Below the pieces are notes generated by a model. That model was not told where the DNA came from. It did not search any database and was given only the letters and a program-made list of their open reading frames with translations. The position numbers and the translations under genes were made by a program. Of a stretch of 64,000 bases of DNA, positions 1 to 12,500 are shown piece after piece. This stretch comes from Sycon ciliatum (lineage: Eukaryota; Porifera; Calcarea; Leucosolenida; Sycettidae), in assembly GCF_964019385.1 (NCBI RefSeq), contig NC_088643.1, forward strand, positions 42,636,440 to 42,700,439, written 5' to 3'. Each line of letters begins with the position of its first letter. The stretch's first letter is position 1.

Positions 1-103
1 TGGTTGCGAAAATACTACGGCTGAATTTTAAAAATCTCCAGCAAAGGTTTCCCATTTTACACTAGGCTGCTTATGCAGTGGAGATTCGATTGTCACAATC
101 CAC

Positions 104-800
104 ACAAATCACCAAACTCATAGCCCATGTCACAGACTAACTCATACCCCATGTCACAGACTAACTCATAGCCCATGTCACAGACTAACTCATAGCCCAT
201 GTCACAGACTAACTCATAGCCCATGTCACAGACTAACTCATAGCCCATGTCACAGACTAACTCATAGCCCATGTCACAGACTAACTCATAGCCCATGTCA
301 CAGACTAACTCATAGCCCATGTCACAGACTGTCACAGAATGTCACAGACTAACTCATAGCCCATGTCACAGAATGTCACAGACTAACTCATAGCCCATGT
401 CACAGACTGGTCACAAACTAACTCATAGCCCATGTCACAGACTGTCACAAACTAACTCATAGCCCATGTCACAGACTGTCACAAACTAACTCATAGCCCA
501 TGTCACAGACTGTCACAAACTAACTCATAGCCCATGTCACAGACTGTCACAAACTAACTCATAGCCCATGTCACAGACTGTCACAAACTAACTCATAGCC
601 CATGTCACAGACTGTCACAAATTAACTCATAGCCCATGTCACAGACTGTCACAAACTAACTCATAGCCCATGTCACAGACTGTCACAAACTAACTCATAG
701 CCCATGTCACAGACTGGTCACAAACTAACTCATAGCCCATGTCACAGACTGTCACAAATTAACTCATAGCCCATGTCACAGACTGTCACAGACTGTCACA
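104..800. repeat. Tandem satellite, two nested periods
   Basis: The left part (104 to about 330) repeats a 24-base unit containing CATAGCCCATGTCACAGA. From about 330 on, the unit grows to roughly 34 bases by gaining an extra CTGTCACAAA block, which suggests a higher-order unit spreading from one end. The open frame on the minus strand across it (the repeated CDMGYELV peptide) is a by-product of a unit length divisible by three and is not a gene. Confidence 0.95.
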
Positions 801-835
801 GACTGCATACAGTAGCTAACTATGTACTGTTTTTA

Positions 836-1040
836 GGAAATTAGAGGCCACATGCCACGTACTGCTCTTTTCTCTCCGAAACTCAACACTTGCAAGCCAG
901 ATATGAAAGAAAGAAAAAGGTCCCTGGTTCGAGTCCCGGCGGTGTGACTGATGATTTTTTCTTTCTTTCATATCTGGCTTGCAAGTGTTGAGTTTCGGAG
1001 AGAAAAGAGCAGTACGTGGCATGTGGCCTCTAATTTCCTA
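836..1040. repeat. Foldback with about 80-base arms; tRNA-like tail in loop
   Basis: The arms 836-915 and 958-1040 are near-perfect reverse complements (left arm includes GCCACATGCCACGTACTGCT). The loop carries GGTTCGAGTCCCGG, a tRNA B-box-like block, also found in the tRNA-derived sequence at 1441. A third copy of the arm follows that tRNA-like sequence at about 1527-1615. A snap-back duplication of a tRNA-derived SINE tail is likely. Confidence 0.8.
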
Positions 1041-1084
1041 AAAACTTTGAAATTCTCCGTGAAACTCGGATGTTGAGCCATAAA

Positions 1085-1252
1085 TAAATGTAGAAAGGAA
1101 AAGGACATAAGGATACGAGTTAAGAGTCGAATGTCTCAGTACTCTTGTCAGTTGTGTGCCTAGTTATTGCACTTTCTGACTGTATATAGTATCCAGTTAC
1201 AGTGATGGAGAGTTACTCTTAACTCGTATCCTTATGTCCTTTTCCTTTCTAC
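1085..1252. repeat. Short inverted repeat
   Basis: About 38 bases at 1090-1130 (AAGGACATAAGGATACGAGT) recur as reverse complement at 1212-1250. The loop resembles the arm of the foldback at 57930-58415 (a CTTGTCAGTT...GTGCCT...GCACT series), so it probably belongs to the same dispersed family. Confidence 0.7.
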
Positions 1253-1440
1253 GTTCTCCGTGAAGTCCAAATTTGAAATTGCAATTTTGTATTTGCTCGC
1301 AGTGGACATAGTTTGATGCGCTCCCCATGATATCAAGCGAATGGCCGAGGGCCCTCTTGATTGGTGTGAGTTGCCAGTATGATGCAAGCCAGATGTGGAT
1401 TGATCGAAGAAGGATAGATTTACCATCACCGTGGATAAGA

Positions 1441-1516
1441 GTCATACTGTAGCTCGGTTGGTTAGAGCATTGCTCGCGAATAGCAAGGTCCCTGGTTCGA
1501 GTCCCGGTGGTGTGAC
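1441..1516 (+). repeat. tRNA-derived SINE head or decayed tRNA
   Basis: The first seven bases (GTCATAC) pair with the last seven (GTGTGAC). A D-arm (TAGC...GAGC), an anticodon-type stem (TTGCT/AGCAA) and a B box (GGTTCGAGTCC) follow in the correct order. A T run typical of Pol III termination begins at about 1522. Against a working tRNA: loop position 33 is G rather than U, the T stem has a mismatch, and two extra bases precede the acceptor strand. The same B-box and tail occur at 915-950. A tRNA-derived SINE is therefore more likely than a functional tRNA gene. Confidence 0.65.
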
Positions 1517-1764
1517 TGATGATTTTTTCTTTCTTTCATATCTGGCTTGCAAGTGTTGAGTTTCGGAGAGAAAAGAGCAGTACGTGGCATGTGGCCTCTA
1601 ATTTCCTAAAAACTGAAATTCTCCGTGAAGTCCAAATTTGAAATTGCAACTATGTACTGGACCTACTTTTGAAGTACCATCAAGTTGAGATGCAATTTTA
1701 CCGTAGAGTCAACAACCTTTCCGGGAGGAACGCTGAGTCGGTATGGCAGCAATATCAACTTTTA

Positions 1765-1806
1765 GGCATGAAGAGTCCACAAAGGACGAAACAGTTTTGT
1801 ATGCAG
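1765..1806 (+). ncRNA. Decayed hammerhead ribozyme
   Basis: Stem II (GTCC ACAAA GGAC), the GAAA core and stem III (ACAG...TGT) match the intact hammerheads at 60750 and 60976 base for base over GAGTCCACAAAGGACGAAAC, and the shared GCAGATTGAGT follows. The CUGANGA box is damaged (ATGAAGA) and the upstream stem I strand no longer pairs. It is best read as a fossil of the same retrozyme family. Confidence 0.7.
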
Positions 1807-1836
1807 ATTGAGTCAGTTTAGGCACACATGTATGTA

Positions 1837-2444
1837 CAGGTCAGACCTCGCTATAACGTAATCTCTGGGGGATGGGAGTAATTATGTTATAGCGAGGTTT
1901 ATGTTATAGTGAGTTGGGCACACCAATATGCAATATGTATGTCAAAATGACACTCTTCACTTACTGATTACAACTGTACTGTTTTACATACAAGTATGAT
2001 GATGACTAGCAAAGATGTGTACATGTGTACAGGCTTGTCAGCAAAGGGGCGACAAGAGCCATTGTAGTGTGTGTACTTGTACATGTGAGTCGTGATGTGA
2101 CAAGATTAGAGCCTATAGTATAAAAAGTAATGGGAGTAGTAAAATACCGGTATTTTACTACTCCCTGCTTCCGAGGTGGACGGCTCAGTCTCGAATTCGT
2201 CGCGAGAAGGCATGCATGCCGTGTACATAGTCATTTTTATACGAGTTTTTACGTTATGCTGAGGTCTCCGTTCGCCCGGGACCCAGCAAACAGTGCGTTA
2301 TAGCGAACATTACGCTATAGCGGATTATGTTTTAGCGAGGAAATTTTGTACAGAAGTGATGCGGTTTCGGCAGGGACATTCACATTTGTACGTTATAGTG
2401 AGGTTTATGTTATAGCGGGGGTCGTTATAGCGAGGTCTGACCTG
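1837..2444. mobile_element. pogo/Tigger-like MITE
   Basis: The terminal inverted repeats begin CAGGTCAGACCTCGCTATAA on the left and are mirrored at the right end, with TA on both sides, as in Tc1/mariner-superfamily insertions. The TIR resembles the AACCTCGCTATAACG type of Tigger elements. No transposase is present. A perfect palindrome (2132-2165, GGGAGTAGT...ACTACTCCC) is nested inside. Confidence 0.9.
2132..2165. repeat. 34-base palindrome GGGAGTAG...CTACTCCC
   Basis: Perfect self-complementary sequence centred on ACCGGT. A near-identical copy lies at 54565-54598. Shorter relatives that keep GGGAGT...ACTCCC occur at 4857-4885 and about 62294-62313. Confidence 0.85.
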
Positions 2445-2552
2445 TATAAAGAGATATATTCAATCCATTGTGTTTTGCGCATGAGGTACAATGCATAACC
2501 GGTGCCTTTAAAGCGTGTATGATTTGATCAAGGGCACTACTTGTAATAGTAA

Positions 2553-3155
2553 GGCCACACGTTTTTATGTTTCTCGTCACCCGAAAATCTAAAATCGTAT
2601 GCGAGAGGTGGAAAAATTAGAAAATGACTGAAAAATGAAAAAATTACTAAGTTATGCTAAAATCGACCTTTACACCATGTAAAATAGCATCCAAAGTTAG
2701 GGACCAGCACGTGCACATGTGCACACTGGCCTGGCCTGCGCGACACATGATGGGAGGTCGCTAGCGTTGTACGCGAGACTGACTCACCATGTACTGACTA
2801 CCAGTGTGCGGATCTTTTTCAAGTTTCGGCCCACGCATGCCATGCATGCTGTGTATGCTACACAGTACAGTACACTGCATGCAGTTTTTGTTGCGCAATC
2901 GAGCTGTATGTGCACAGAAGCTCCTACCACGTACTAGTTGCTAACTAGTTAGTCAGTACACGGTAAATCAGTCTCGCGTACAACACTAGCGACCTCGCAT
3001 CATGTGTCGCGCAGGCCAGGCCAGGGTGCACATGTGCATGTGCTGGTTTCCACATGCACAGTGCAGCACAGTTTTTTTTCTCCCAGACTCCTGAATCGTA
3101 TGGGCGATTGGGCGCGGGTGACGAGAAACAAAGAAGTAAAAACGTGTGGCCGAAT
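2553..3155. repeat. Foldback element
   Basis: 2706-2800 (including CTGGCCTGGCCTGCGCGACA) is repeated as reverse complement at 2945-3055, and an outer pair (AGGCCACACG near 2553; CGTGTGGCC near 3150) extends the match. No convincing reading frame is present. Confidence 0.75.
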
Positions 3156-3174
3156 ACCTTTTCTTCAGTTTTCC

Positions 3175-3500
3175 TTGATGGTGGACGGATATGGCCGTAA
3201 GGGCGCACCTGGCAAGGTGGCAGTAAATACATGCCTCCCCGAAAGCTCTCTCTAAGCTGAATAGTTACACTCTGGAACAGGACACTTCTTCTCACGACCG
3301 CTACCATCAGTTACGTGTGGCGATGCATAGCTTGTGGCTATATCAGATACCACTAGCCATGCATCGACTAGGCGCCATCCGCAAACTGATGGTGGTCACG
3401 GGTGGCGAGAAGTATAGGTCTGCGCCAGAGTGTAACTTTCCAGCTTAGAGAGCATGTGTGGGAAGGTGCGTAGGTGTGTATTCACCATCATATGAGTCAA
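3175..3500. repeat. Foldback repeat, second copy near 26815
   Basis: The halves are imperfect reverse complements around a centre near 3345 (CATCAGTTACG... and ...CGCAAACTGATG). The half containing GTGGCAGTAAATACATGCCT is recognisable again at about 26815-26935 in intron 1 of the CARD gene. Confidence 0.6.
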
Positions 3501-3589
3501 CCATTAGTACAGCTGCAGTGGAGTCTTCCATTTCATTCTCCCCTGATTTTCTGGGTATTTTGATTGTTATTCTTTGATTTGGCTTCTAG

Positions 3590-6500
3590 ACTCTTCACAC
3601 TGGGAAACTGTACTGAAGGACATCAGTGGAACTGTAGTTGTGAACATTGACTTGCTCAGAAATAAAGACATCAACATCCTGCAACTGAAAGCTGGCCTGC
3701 ATTATTGTGGATTCACCATTTCATACTTTAAGCTGAAAGGGGACACAGCCCCAACTTCAGCAAAGAGGAGTGGAAGACGACGGCGTCTCGGAGGTTTGTC
3801 ACCTTTCTGTTTCTTCTCACCTGTACTTTAGTGTTGAACCAAATGACTGTCATTCTAAACAGTTAAAAACTGTGTGAATGAGCAGGATTCGGGTGAGACC
3901 CAGTCGGACTCAGTTTTCCGCATCCGTGGGAACTCCACCACCATGTGAAATACCATATCATCAAACAATGAACTGAAACTTGTGAAGCTGGATGTGTGGT
4001 CCAACTGTACAATACAGGAAAACTTGGATGCTGTTAAACCGGAAATTTTCGGCGGTGTAATATTTTCGATATTTCCCAAAATAAACAGTTCGGTAGCACG
4101 AAAATTTCGGTAAACCAGTTTTCCAGATCCAAAAATGCACTTTGCACACTGTGTGGCAGGGCAATGTTGAATTTTAGGTCGCATTTTATTTTAGGTAAAA
4201 ATTGCCTGTACCGACGAAGTTACCGAAAATAAATCTCCGCAGAAAGTTTACAGTACCTGTAAAACATCCCCTTGTCCGAGTGTGAGGTACCTCGTTGTCC
4301 CTAGCCAGGCATTGCTGGTCTTTATGTGGCGGTGAGTGGCTGGGAAGAACAGCGAAAAGCGTACAAAGCAATTATACTGTAGAAGCAGAAAAAATCGGTG
4401 GTGTAATATTTTCAGTATTCTCAAAAATCGATGGTTCGGTGGAGGGACAATTTCGGTTAAAGGGGAAGTATACCCTAAAATCAAATGTTCACCAGTTGTA
4501 GTCTTCGTGGTGCTGAGTCGAATGGTCTTGGTCCGAGGACGCTGAGACGCTCCCTTCCTCCTTTATTCTCAATCGAACTGGCGCACTTCCACCGAAACTG
4601 GGTGACTGCGCCCTACTAGATAGGGATTTGTATGGAAAAAGTCACTAAAAACGCCGTTTCGTTCTTATAAAAGCACGGATGACCGCGATTGGTCCATATG
4701 TTGTAGTCTTGTGGCCGCTGAGTCGACTGGTGTTGGTCCGAAAAGGCTGCGATGCAGCGTTCGGCCCTCATTCCCAATCGAACACGGTTGAGTGAGCGGT
4801 CACGTGCCAGCAGAGTACATTTTTCACATTAAGATTCAACTCAAAGGTTCAAAGTAGGGAGTCGTAAGAGGCTTTTACGACTCCCTGGTTCAAAGGTTCA
4901 ACTCGAGTGACATAAACGGGCCCAAACAGGCTGTAAATGAGCACGTGACTGCTTACTCAACCGCTTTCGATTGGGAATAAGGGCCGAATGCTGCACCGCA
5001 GCCTTTTCGGACCAAAACCAGTCGACTCAGCGGCCAAAAGACTACAACATATGGACCAATCGCGGTCATCCGCGCTTTTATAAGAACGAAACGGCGTTTT
5101 TAGTGACTTTTTCCATACAAATCCCTATCTAGTAGGGCGCAGTCACCCAGTTTCGGTGGAAATGCGCGAGTTCGATTGGGAATAAAGGAGGAAGGGAGCG
5201 TCTCAGCTTCCTCGGACCAAGACCATTCGACTCAGCACCCCGAAGACTACAACTGGTGAACATTTGATTTTAGGGTATACTTCCCCTTTAACCCGTTTTC
5301 CAGGTAAGTGTACCGACATTTTGGGTGCGTTTTATTTTCGGTAAATATTTCGGCACCGAAGTTATCGAAAATAGAGCACCACCGAAAATGTCTGCTTTCA
5401 CAGCAATATGATTTTGGCGCTAGATGAAGCAAAGAAAAAACTCGGTATGCCAGCACTAGCTTGTCATGTTTAAAATTAAATACCACCTAAGATCACACCC
5501 AGCTATCACTTTGCCTCTCCCTCCGAGTCTACACGGTTGTTGCATTCTGCTGACTCAAAGGCAGTATGCCTGTGGAAGTACTTTCTCAATCATGTAATTA
5601 TTTTTCCGTCTTCTTCCTCCGGAAACAAAAAACTTTGTGACTCCGATCGACCTGCTTATTCTGATGAATTGAGTTTTGATTGGAATGGAGCGACGGTGAC
5701 TCCGAGTGAGACTCAAACTCTTCAAATTTCTTTTGTATAATAGTGTACTTCAAAGCAGTATATCCACACATGGTTTTGAACTTTTTGATTCATGCCACGA
5801 ATTTTCTTGAGCACCGGCAGTATCTCGTTAGAATTTAAATAAAAAGTCACAAGGTTTTCCTTTCCAGGGCTTGGGGACGTTCTTCTGACACCATGTTTAT
5901 TTTACTCGTCCAATTTTCGTAATATGGGTATTGTAAGAAAGTGTTCGCTCCCCACATATTCCGCCGACTTGCAGGGCCGGAGGCTGCTTGCGCGGAGCAG
6001 TGCAGCCGAAGGGCCATCTTTAAGGGGGTCTGGGGGTCGTCCCCCATAAAAAGTTTGGAATTTAGACGGCAAATCCTGCACTCTGGGCGACTCCCTGTAC
6101 AAAATCATACATCGAAACTTTTCTCCCCGGTTTTGGACGTTCCACGTGGACCGACTTCTTTTTATTTCTATTTTTTGGTACGGCCATGGCCGTACCGGCC
6201 GTACCAGTGGCGCCGGCCCTGACTTGACTTGACACTTGACTGACTCACGACTGCCATCCAGAGCAGACGAGAAGTCCATTGAACTGTCCACTCGGCAAAC
6301 CTGCAAGAAAGCACCACTCCCTGCTCAATACACAGTGTTTCGGGGAATTCACCCCTCATCAGTTGAGCTTGAGTAGGCTGAGGAAGATTGTGCCTGAAGA
6401 GCACCATGTATATAGTGCTCTCCAGGCACAAACATCACCAGGGATACAAAATTACAGAGACGCTCCGTTTTCAGCGCGACCAACACCTCGTGAACACCAG

Positions 6501-9500
6501 ATAGCAGCGTGAGTCAGTGTCGCTCTTGGACGGTGAGAACAAACGTCGCGCGGCGCGAACCCTTTCTTACAAATCATCGCTAAAGTCACAACCACTATGG
6601 GTATTGTAGTTTTAATAATTATTATCGTATTTTCCGGAGTATAAGCCGTACTTTAATCACCACTAATTCACCCAAAACGCGGTGCAGCCTATACTACGAT
6701 GGTCAAATTAAGTTTAATTAACATAGGGTAGATGTAAGTATTTCATGGCAAAAAATCTGGGTGTGGCTTATACTCCAGTGCGGCCTATACTTCGGAAAAT
6801 ATGGTAAACACATGTGTGAGGGGGTTGGGTAGAAATCACATGTCCCCAAATGGACGAAGTGGAGCTTTCTCTTGGAAGCCTTGCCTATGCTTTTGCCACA
6901 GTGAACACGAAAAACGGGTGAAAACCCTTGAAAAGCCGTTCAGCGAGGCCCTATTCAATCCCTACTCCAGCAAAGAATAGTAATATGACCACTTGGCCAC
7001 CAAGAAGCAAGGCTCCTTCAGGATTCGGCTGGGCCTTGCTCGCCTCACTTGGATTGTCACTATCAACAGACTCCTCTCAGCTGGCAGCTGATGTGCTGTA
7101 AAGACACTGGTTAAGACCTTCAGCACACAGCGCCGTAATAACTAATGACAACTATTTCAGCCTGCACACGTGGACCCAAAACTCTGCAGCCCTTTTTCTC
7201 GAAAATTTGAACATGGGGCAACATGTCATTTCTACCCGACCCGCTCTCATGTATATTCTTAGACTCGGATGTTGTGCCTATTAAAGGGGAAGTTAAGGCA
7301 AAAATCAAAATTTCACCAGTTGTAGTCTTCGGGGTGCTGAGTCGAATGGTCTTGGTCCGAGAAAGCTGAGACGCTCCCTTCCTACTTGAATCCCAATCAA
7401 ACTCGCGCACTTCCACCGAAACTGGGTGACTGCGCCCTACTAGATGGGAATTTGTATGCAAAATGTCACTAAAAGCGCCATTTCGTTCTTATAAAAGCAC
7501 GGATGACCGCGATTGGCCCATATGTTGTAGTCTTTTGGACGCTGAGTCGATTGGTTTTGGTCCGAAACGGCTGCGTTGCAGCGTTCCTCCTTTATTCCCA
7601 ATCGAACATGGTTGAACAAGCGGTCACGTGCTCCTGGGTGCCCAAATCACCTGGTCACCACGCCAGCAGGCGACAACTTTCACACCAAGGTTCAACTCGA
7701 GTTCAACTCGAGTTACAGGACTGCACCCAAAAAAGGTCAAACAGGCTAGTAAGTTGTACCCTGCAGGCACGGTGACCAGGTGACTGGTGTACGCAGGAGC
7801 ACGTGACCGCTTGCTCAACCATGTTCGATTGGGAATAAAGGAGGAACGCTGCATCGCAGCCTTTTCGGACCAAAACCAGTCGACTCAGCGTCCAAAAGAC
7901 TACAACATATGGGCCAAACGCGGTCATCCATGCTTTTATAAGAATGAAATGGCGCTTTTAGTGACATTTTGCATACAAATCCCCATCTAGTAGGGCGCAG
8001 TCACCCAGTTTCGGTGGAAGTGCGCGAGTTCGATTGGGATTAAAGTTGGAAGGAAGCGTCTCAGCTTCCTCGGACCACGACCATTCGACTCAGCACCCCG
8101 AAGACTACAACTGGTGAAATTTTGATTTTTGCCTTAACTTCCCCTTTAAACATTTTAGGGAAGAAAGGACCGGCCGATACAAGTCGGCAATGGATTGTTA
8201 CGTATCCACCGGTCCTTTCTCTTTAAATGATTGCCTGGCTAGAAATCAATTACAGTTGAGTAAAACCTGTCAGGGGGATTGCCTGATAAGACCGTTGCCT
8301 GTCCCAACGGATCACTAAACCTAGGACCGAGGGATGCTTTCTTTCTTTTCTTTTTTTACAAATGACCCTGAATGAGGAAACCGCCTGTACACAGCCACCC
8401 CATTTTGAAGGTCCTCGAGTGGTCGACTTGGCCAGGTGTCACTTTAGCTTCCATGGCAGTGTCTGCTCCAGAGCCTGGTCAGCCGGTCAGTGACCCGGTT
8501 GGGGCGTACTTGGATGCGCTTGGAAAAAGAACACACCGGGTCACTTGTGACCCGGTTGGGACTCAATCATGGAGTCCTAAGCAGGCGCGTGCTCGGCGAT
8601 GGGCACGGGGGGCACGTGCACCCCCCCCCCCAAAATTTTCAATCTGGGTAATTGCAATTGTAATGTATGCAAATATGCTCTAAAATTCAAGAAAGGTTGC
8701 AAACAAATTGCAGAAAATTGCCGGGGGGGGCTCCCCTCGGCTCCCGTGCACCCCCCTAGTTGGGGGGCCGAGCACGCCCCTGCTAAGATTCCGGGGCCCT
8801 NNNNNNNNNNNNNNNNNNNNNNNNNNNNNNNNNNNNNNNNNNNNNNNNNNNNNNNNNNNNNNNNNNNNNNNNNNNNNNNNNNNNNNNNNNNNNNNNNNNN
8901 NNNNNNNNNNNNNNNNNNNNNNNNNNNNNNNNNNNNNNNNNNNNNNNNNNNNNNNNNNNNNNNNNNNNNNNNNNNNNNNNNNNNNNNNNNNNNNNNNNNN
9001 TCATAAACTTCATAAAAAACAGCCCTTTATCGCTCCATATATACTGGCACACACAGAGACAGATAGCAATAGCGACAACACACCAAGTGAAGGGTAGTTA
9101 GCCGCAGCCAGATGTGAACCGGATAACGAGTGAGGTATGGAAGCAAGGACTAAGAACAGAGTGTCTCAGATAGAATAGGCGTGCCAGTGGATAGCAGAAA
9201 TAGGCCATGATGCAGAACCACTTGGGACCGTCAGATTCATTTTCCTGGACCGAGCTAGCCGGGGAAAAAACCCTCGCGCCGACGGACGCAGTTGTGAGGG
9301 AAAAAACCGGGTGTATATCCCCAATGGCGATTAGGCATCATGTAGGTATGGCAAGCACACACCAGATGCCATATTTGCAACTAAAAATATTTCGCGAGAA
9401 ATCATTTCTCGCCTATCTCGCTGCGCATGCGCTCGGCCGGCGAGAAATACAACTATTATTACTTATAATACTTGTTCTGATCTAGCTGTGCTGGTGACCA

Positions 9501-12500
9501 GTCATGTGGTATGTGTGATTGCCCGCCGGATAACTTCGCTTCTGGTGCGTGACGTACAGATCTTGGCTATACTGACGTGATCGGTCAGCTGGCCTGACCA
9601 TACACACCACACACACACACACACACACATGTACACCCACGCACCACACGTACACGCATGCATGCGCAGACACGATTTAAAGTGCTGTGGATCGGGGGAT
9701 GGACCTGAGCTACGCATGACGCTACTGCACACCGTCTCTTACGTAACTTCGGTAATAATAATTGTCAATGTTGGAATGCGCCCATGCAAGTGCGTTTGTA
9801 GGATACCATTATGTCTGGGAGACAGTTCTCTATTACTATTTGCATACTGCTTTTTTTATGCTCTGCATGCATAATTGTAGCCAGAATTTCCATCTTTCAG
9901 TGAATTTCTTAGAAATGTATAATAGCAGCAGTGCATTCATATTTTCCTAGGGATTTTATGCCCTCATCCTACCATTAATATTATGCGTCTGCATCTGCAG
10001 CTTGACTTGATTTTTGGAGTGTATGTATGTGGGGATGGGAGGGGGGGGGGGACAACAACGCAAATCTTCTCTATTTTTCTTATGCCGGTAATGGGTTACA
10101 CGGAAAAGATTACTGTGTCTGTCCTGAATTACATAGGTGCACCTACATGTGAATGTAACATTACCAGAATAGGAAACAAGCTCCATTGCTAGATCCACTA
10201 TAATATTTATTCTGATTATAATCGATTCAAGTATCGTAAAGCGAGATTTTCTAAATCTTAAAAATAATAACAGTGTTGACAATGAGCCTTCATGAATACA
10301 GCTGTCTCCTGGGCAAATAAGGAAATGAATTCGTCGTGGCCTTGATCTGCATCCAGAGGAGCTCTGCTTTTATGCAACTAGACCTATGTCGGATCAGTCG
10401 GTGCATTTTGGAGTCGATGGGCATGCGTTATTCTTCTCATACTGCTGTTCCTGTGACTGTGCCTGATCAGTACGGTGTTCATCCTGGGTACCATGGCAAC
10501 AACTAGGTCTGGATCTCAAGTGTACGCCGGGAGGCTCCAGCAAGGAAACATCCGGAGCAGATTGTTTATGCCACCTAGATGCAGTAGCGCTGCTGACATC
10601 AGTGTAAAACTGTGCTTGTGAGATGATTTCACCATCAACGGAAACTGCCAAGTGACCGCTCCCATCACTGCAGAAGACAAAAATAGATGAAAATCCAAAA
10701 ATTCAGGAGCTAAGCATTTGTCAAGTCCCATGATAGCCAGTTGCTCAGAATACTGTAACATGTTCAAGGTAAATGTAGTGCACAGTGAAATACAGTCAGA
10801 CTCCGCACGACTGCTACACAACCTTTATGTTCCACAGAAATAGGTAGATAGAAGAGGGATACGGATAACCAAAAACATGTTGCAGTCAGTACTCTCTGAG
10901 GCTGGCGAGGGAACAGGATATAAGAGTGGCATGGTACACATGATCAGATCACCTCTACTGGACGTGGAAATTATGGCCAAGAAACAATACCAGCAAACAA
11001 ATGCTACATGTATAGTCCATGCCTCTATTGTCGGTGCTACGTACTCTGATGGTAAGATGGAGATTTCCGTCACGACCACTCCTCCGATGTAATCAGGATC
11101 GACTTGCCACTGTGCATCCAATGGTCTTGTGGCGTGTCCTTGCCTCTGGGCGATGTTACCCCGGACACCCACCGTGCGAACCTTATCGGCAGTGTGAGCG
11201 ACACAAATACGGAACACGCCTCTGTTATTGCCCAGCGTGTTGCTTGATGGTAGCGGCAAGTCACACCTCAAGGACCTTGACTGGATCTTGGTACGCAGTG
11301 AGACACGCTCACGGTTGTAAACTGTCTTCTTGATGATCTCCAAGTCAATGATAAGAGCTGAAAGGCAGAAGTAAAGTGTGGTGCAAAGGATCAACTTCAC
11401 ACGTTTTTTTCTGAAGAAAGGTACATGACTGAGAGGCACATCAGCAATACCGAGCCAACGTTCAAGTCCAGTAATCATAGTCACAACCATGTGGCATTTC
11501 CTCTGTGTTGCATGATCCACCATGATGCGAGACGGGTAAATTACCTTGCTGCGGACGTATCTCTACTGCTGATCTGAGCGCAGTTTCCTTCGTTGGATTC
11601 GAACGCGTCACATGAGTTGCGTCTTCACGCGATGCACCTGCAAAACAAAACACAATAGCATGCCAACAACGAACTCTACAGTTTCCGTTGTACACGTGGC
11701 CAAGAAAATGTAGTTGTGTATTTACAGTGGAACTCATTCAGTGCGTACCCTTATAAGGCACACTCTCGTTTAGTACAAACATCGACCGGAGCACTGGTGT
11801 ATTCATCGACACAGAAAGTATGTTTGGACAAGAAGTATCTTGGATTCTACGTACACTCAGTTTCTGCTGCGCGTGTGGATACGTCTCATCAGAGTACCGC
11901 TGTAGATATCTATCCTCAAAAGACGTTGCAGTCTCCTCTCTTCAAACACTCACTGAATAACAAAGATTAGTACAATCATGACTGTCAGAATCTGCATACG
12001 CCAAAGCAGGAGTAAAGTGCTACTTCAGTAAAAAAATTATTTTTCCACAATAATCCATTTGGCTGCCCTTCATCACATTGTGTTTAATTAATATAATGTA
12101 TATATTTGCCCGTAAAATAGGCTTGTGATCATCCATTTGGCTGTGAAGTTTTGCTATTCTGAATTTCATTCTTTTCTTACCTTGGTTGTGGTGTGGTTGA
12201 CACCCGAGCGGGTTGAACTCCATTCCCCCAGCGTCACCCTTGGTCTCTTCGCTCGGCTGACCTTCTCCATTTTGCGCAGGCCTGCAGCTTGCCTTCTTTT
12301 CTACTGCTACGCTGACCGGTTGGGTCACTGACAGCGCAAGCAATGCAAATAGGCTCAGGAAAAAGCCAGATAGACAACGATCTTGTTCGTTGGGCAATAG
12401 CGATTGGTTGGGCAGACGGTCATCACGGTCATAGGGCTGATGACCTGCACAAAGGAAGAGGTGTGTACCGGACATCTCTGCAGTCCACAGACAGCTAGGG

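Noticed and set aside
93..335. Repeat peptide CDMGYELV
   Set aside because: Satellite with a unit length divisible by three; no start context, no splice sites.
1441..1516. Functional tRNA-Ser gene
   Set aside because: Loop position 33 is not U, there is no long variable arm, and the T stem and spacing are imperfect.
8599..9097. Frames across the N run
   Set aside because: They exist only because undetermined bases are not counted as stops.
11870..11905. Hammerhead candidate on the minus strand (CTGATGAG...CAGAAAC)
   Set aside because: No pairing for stem II or stem I.
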